Positions 5,480 through 6,041 of a stretch of DNA of 6,041 bases are shown here, piece by piece (position 1 is the first letter of the stretch; each line of letters begins with the position of its first letter). A model generated the notes under the pieces. The model was given only the letters and a program-made list of their open reading frames with translations, was not told the origin of the DNA and did no database searches. Where the stretch lies: positions 1 to 6,041 of the forward strand of contig CANJQZ010000129.1 in the NCBI GenBank assembly GCA_947476515.1, in the 5' to 3' direction. A program made the translations under genes and the position numbers. This DNA is from Flavobacteriales bacterium (GTDB lineage Bacteria; Bacteroidota; Bacteroidia; Flavobacteriales_D; Crocinitomicaceae).

Positions 5480-6041
5480 TGAAAAGAAGGTCATTTTTTA
5501 AAACAGGATTAAGCATTGGAGCAATTGCTTTGATAGAACCCGTTAAAAGTGCTCAAGTTTTAGCTTCTTCTTTCGAAGGTACTACAACTGGTCCAATAAT
5601 TTTATCTACTTGGGTACATGGTTTAGAGGCAAATCGTGCTGCATGGGAAGTACTCAGCAAAGGAGGAAAAGCTGTTGATGCTGTAGAACAAGGTGTGCGG
5701 GTAACGGAAGCTGATTTAGCCAATCGAAGCGTAGGAATTGGAGGCAGGCCTGATAGAGATGGACATGTAACCTTGGATGCATGTATCATGGATGAAAAAT
5801 CACGATGTGGTGCTGTGGCATTTATGGAAGGGATTGCTCATCCTGTTTCTGTCGCAAGAGCGGTAATGGAAACTACGCAACATGTAATGCTGGTAGGAGA
5901 AGGAGCAGAGAAATTTGCCATTGAGAACGGATTTGAACAAGCTAAAATGCCATTGCCTGAAGTGAAAAAAGATTGGCAAGAATGGAAAAAAGAAAACAAA
6001 GATCTTTTTAAGAAGCCGACGATAAATCATGAGAATCACGA
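5479..6041 (+). CDS. N4-(beta-N-acetylglucosaminyl)-L-asparaginase precursor (aspartylglucosaminidase), Tat-exported, 3' end missing
   Basis: This is an Ntn-hydrolase that splits the bond between asparagine and N-acetylglucosamine in N-glycan remnants, releasing aspartate and the amino sugar. The 187 visible codons start MKRRSFFKTGLSIGAIAL, whose RRSFFK fits the twin-arginine motif, so the protein is probably exported folded to the periplasm. Family motifs follow: 'ILSTWVHGLEANRAAWEVL' (41-59, with Trp45 at the substrate-binding position), 'GGKAVDAVEQGVR' (62-74), 'RSVGIGGRPDRDGHVTLDA' (83-101), 'CIMDE', 'HPVSVARAVMETTQHVMLVGEG' and 'NHENH' at the end. In the Flavobacterium enzyme the next residues are Asp-Thr-Ile-Gly; cleavage before that Thr frees the nucleophile. 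The final two bases here, GA, fit that Asp, so the window stops one codon short of the catalytic Thr. The alpha chain is nearly whole and the beta chain lies outside. The ATG overlaps the mltG stop (TAATG), indicating one operon. Confidence 0.94.
   Translation, partial: MKRRSFFKTGLSIGAIALIEPVKSAQVLASSFEGTTTGPIILSTWVHGLEANRAAWEVLSKGGKAVDAVEQGVRVTEADLANRSVGIGGRPDRDGHVTLDACIMDEKSRCGAVAFMEGIAHPVSVARAVMETTQHVMLVGEGAEKFAIENGFEQAKMPLPEVKKDWQEWKKENKDLFKKPTINHENH

Noticed and set aside
5553..6039. Two leftward open frames of 78 and 79 codons near the right edge
   Set aside because: Both are antisense to the glycosylasparaginase gene, whose reading frame is strongly supported by conserved motifs. Their translations look random.
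1..6041. Search for mobile elements, CRISPR arrays, tRNA or rRNA genes, and defence or toxin systems
   Set aside because: No repeat-spacer pattern, transposase motif, terminal inverted repeats or tRNA-like cloverleaf was noticed. Almost all the DNA is accounted for by conserved housekeeping genes, so no novel system is claimed.

Overview
This window looks like an ordinary housekeeping segment of a Bacteroidota chromosome, most likely a member of the Flavobacteriales. The evidence is the AT-rich sequence, the short (288-residue) primary sigma factor with no N-terminal region 1.1, starts mostly lacking Shine-Dalgarno sequences, possible TAnnTTTG-type -7 boxes, and flavobacterial-type gene versions: a glyceraldehyde-3-phosphate dehydrogenase with an N-terminal extension and an aspartylglucosaminidase close to the Elizabethkingia/Flavobacterium enzyme. 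The family assignment rests on remembered protein families; no search was run.

The left half is transcribed leftward. From the window edge it holds the 5' part of an apparent long-form GAPDH gene (1-335, cut off), a very clear intrinsic terminator (375-411), the primary sigma factor rpoD (416-1282), a 141-base gap with a possible promoter and AT-rich repeats, and a DegP/HtrA periplasmic serine protease (1424-2902). A 122-base divergent intergenic region (2903-3024) separates it from the right half.

The right half is transcribed rightward and looks like one transcription unit: diaminopimelate epimerase dapF (3025-3831), a GNAT acetyltransferase (3897-4424), the lytic transglycosylase mltG (4403-5479, overlapping the acetyltransferase by 22 bases), and a Tat-exported glycosylasparaginase precursor (5479 to the window edge, sharing one base with mltG in TAATG). 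The last gene runs out of the window at the residue just before its expected self-cleavage site.

Functionally the genes centre on the cell envelope. DapF makes meso-diaminopimelate for peptidoglycan and lysine, MltG cuts nascent glycan strands at the inner membrane, DegP controls protein quality in the periplasm, and the glycosylasparaginase probably removes N-linked sugars from asparagine outside the cytoplasm. RpoD and GAPDH are general housekeeping functions. I found no mobile element, CRISPR array, tRNA, rRNA or convincing novel system. The points most worth a second look are the missing promoter space for the GAPDH gene, a six-cysteine MltG, and the tight coupling of a glycosylasparaginase to mltG.
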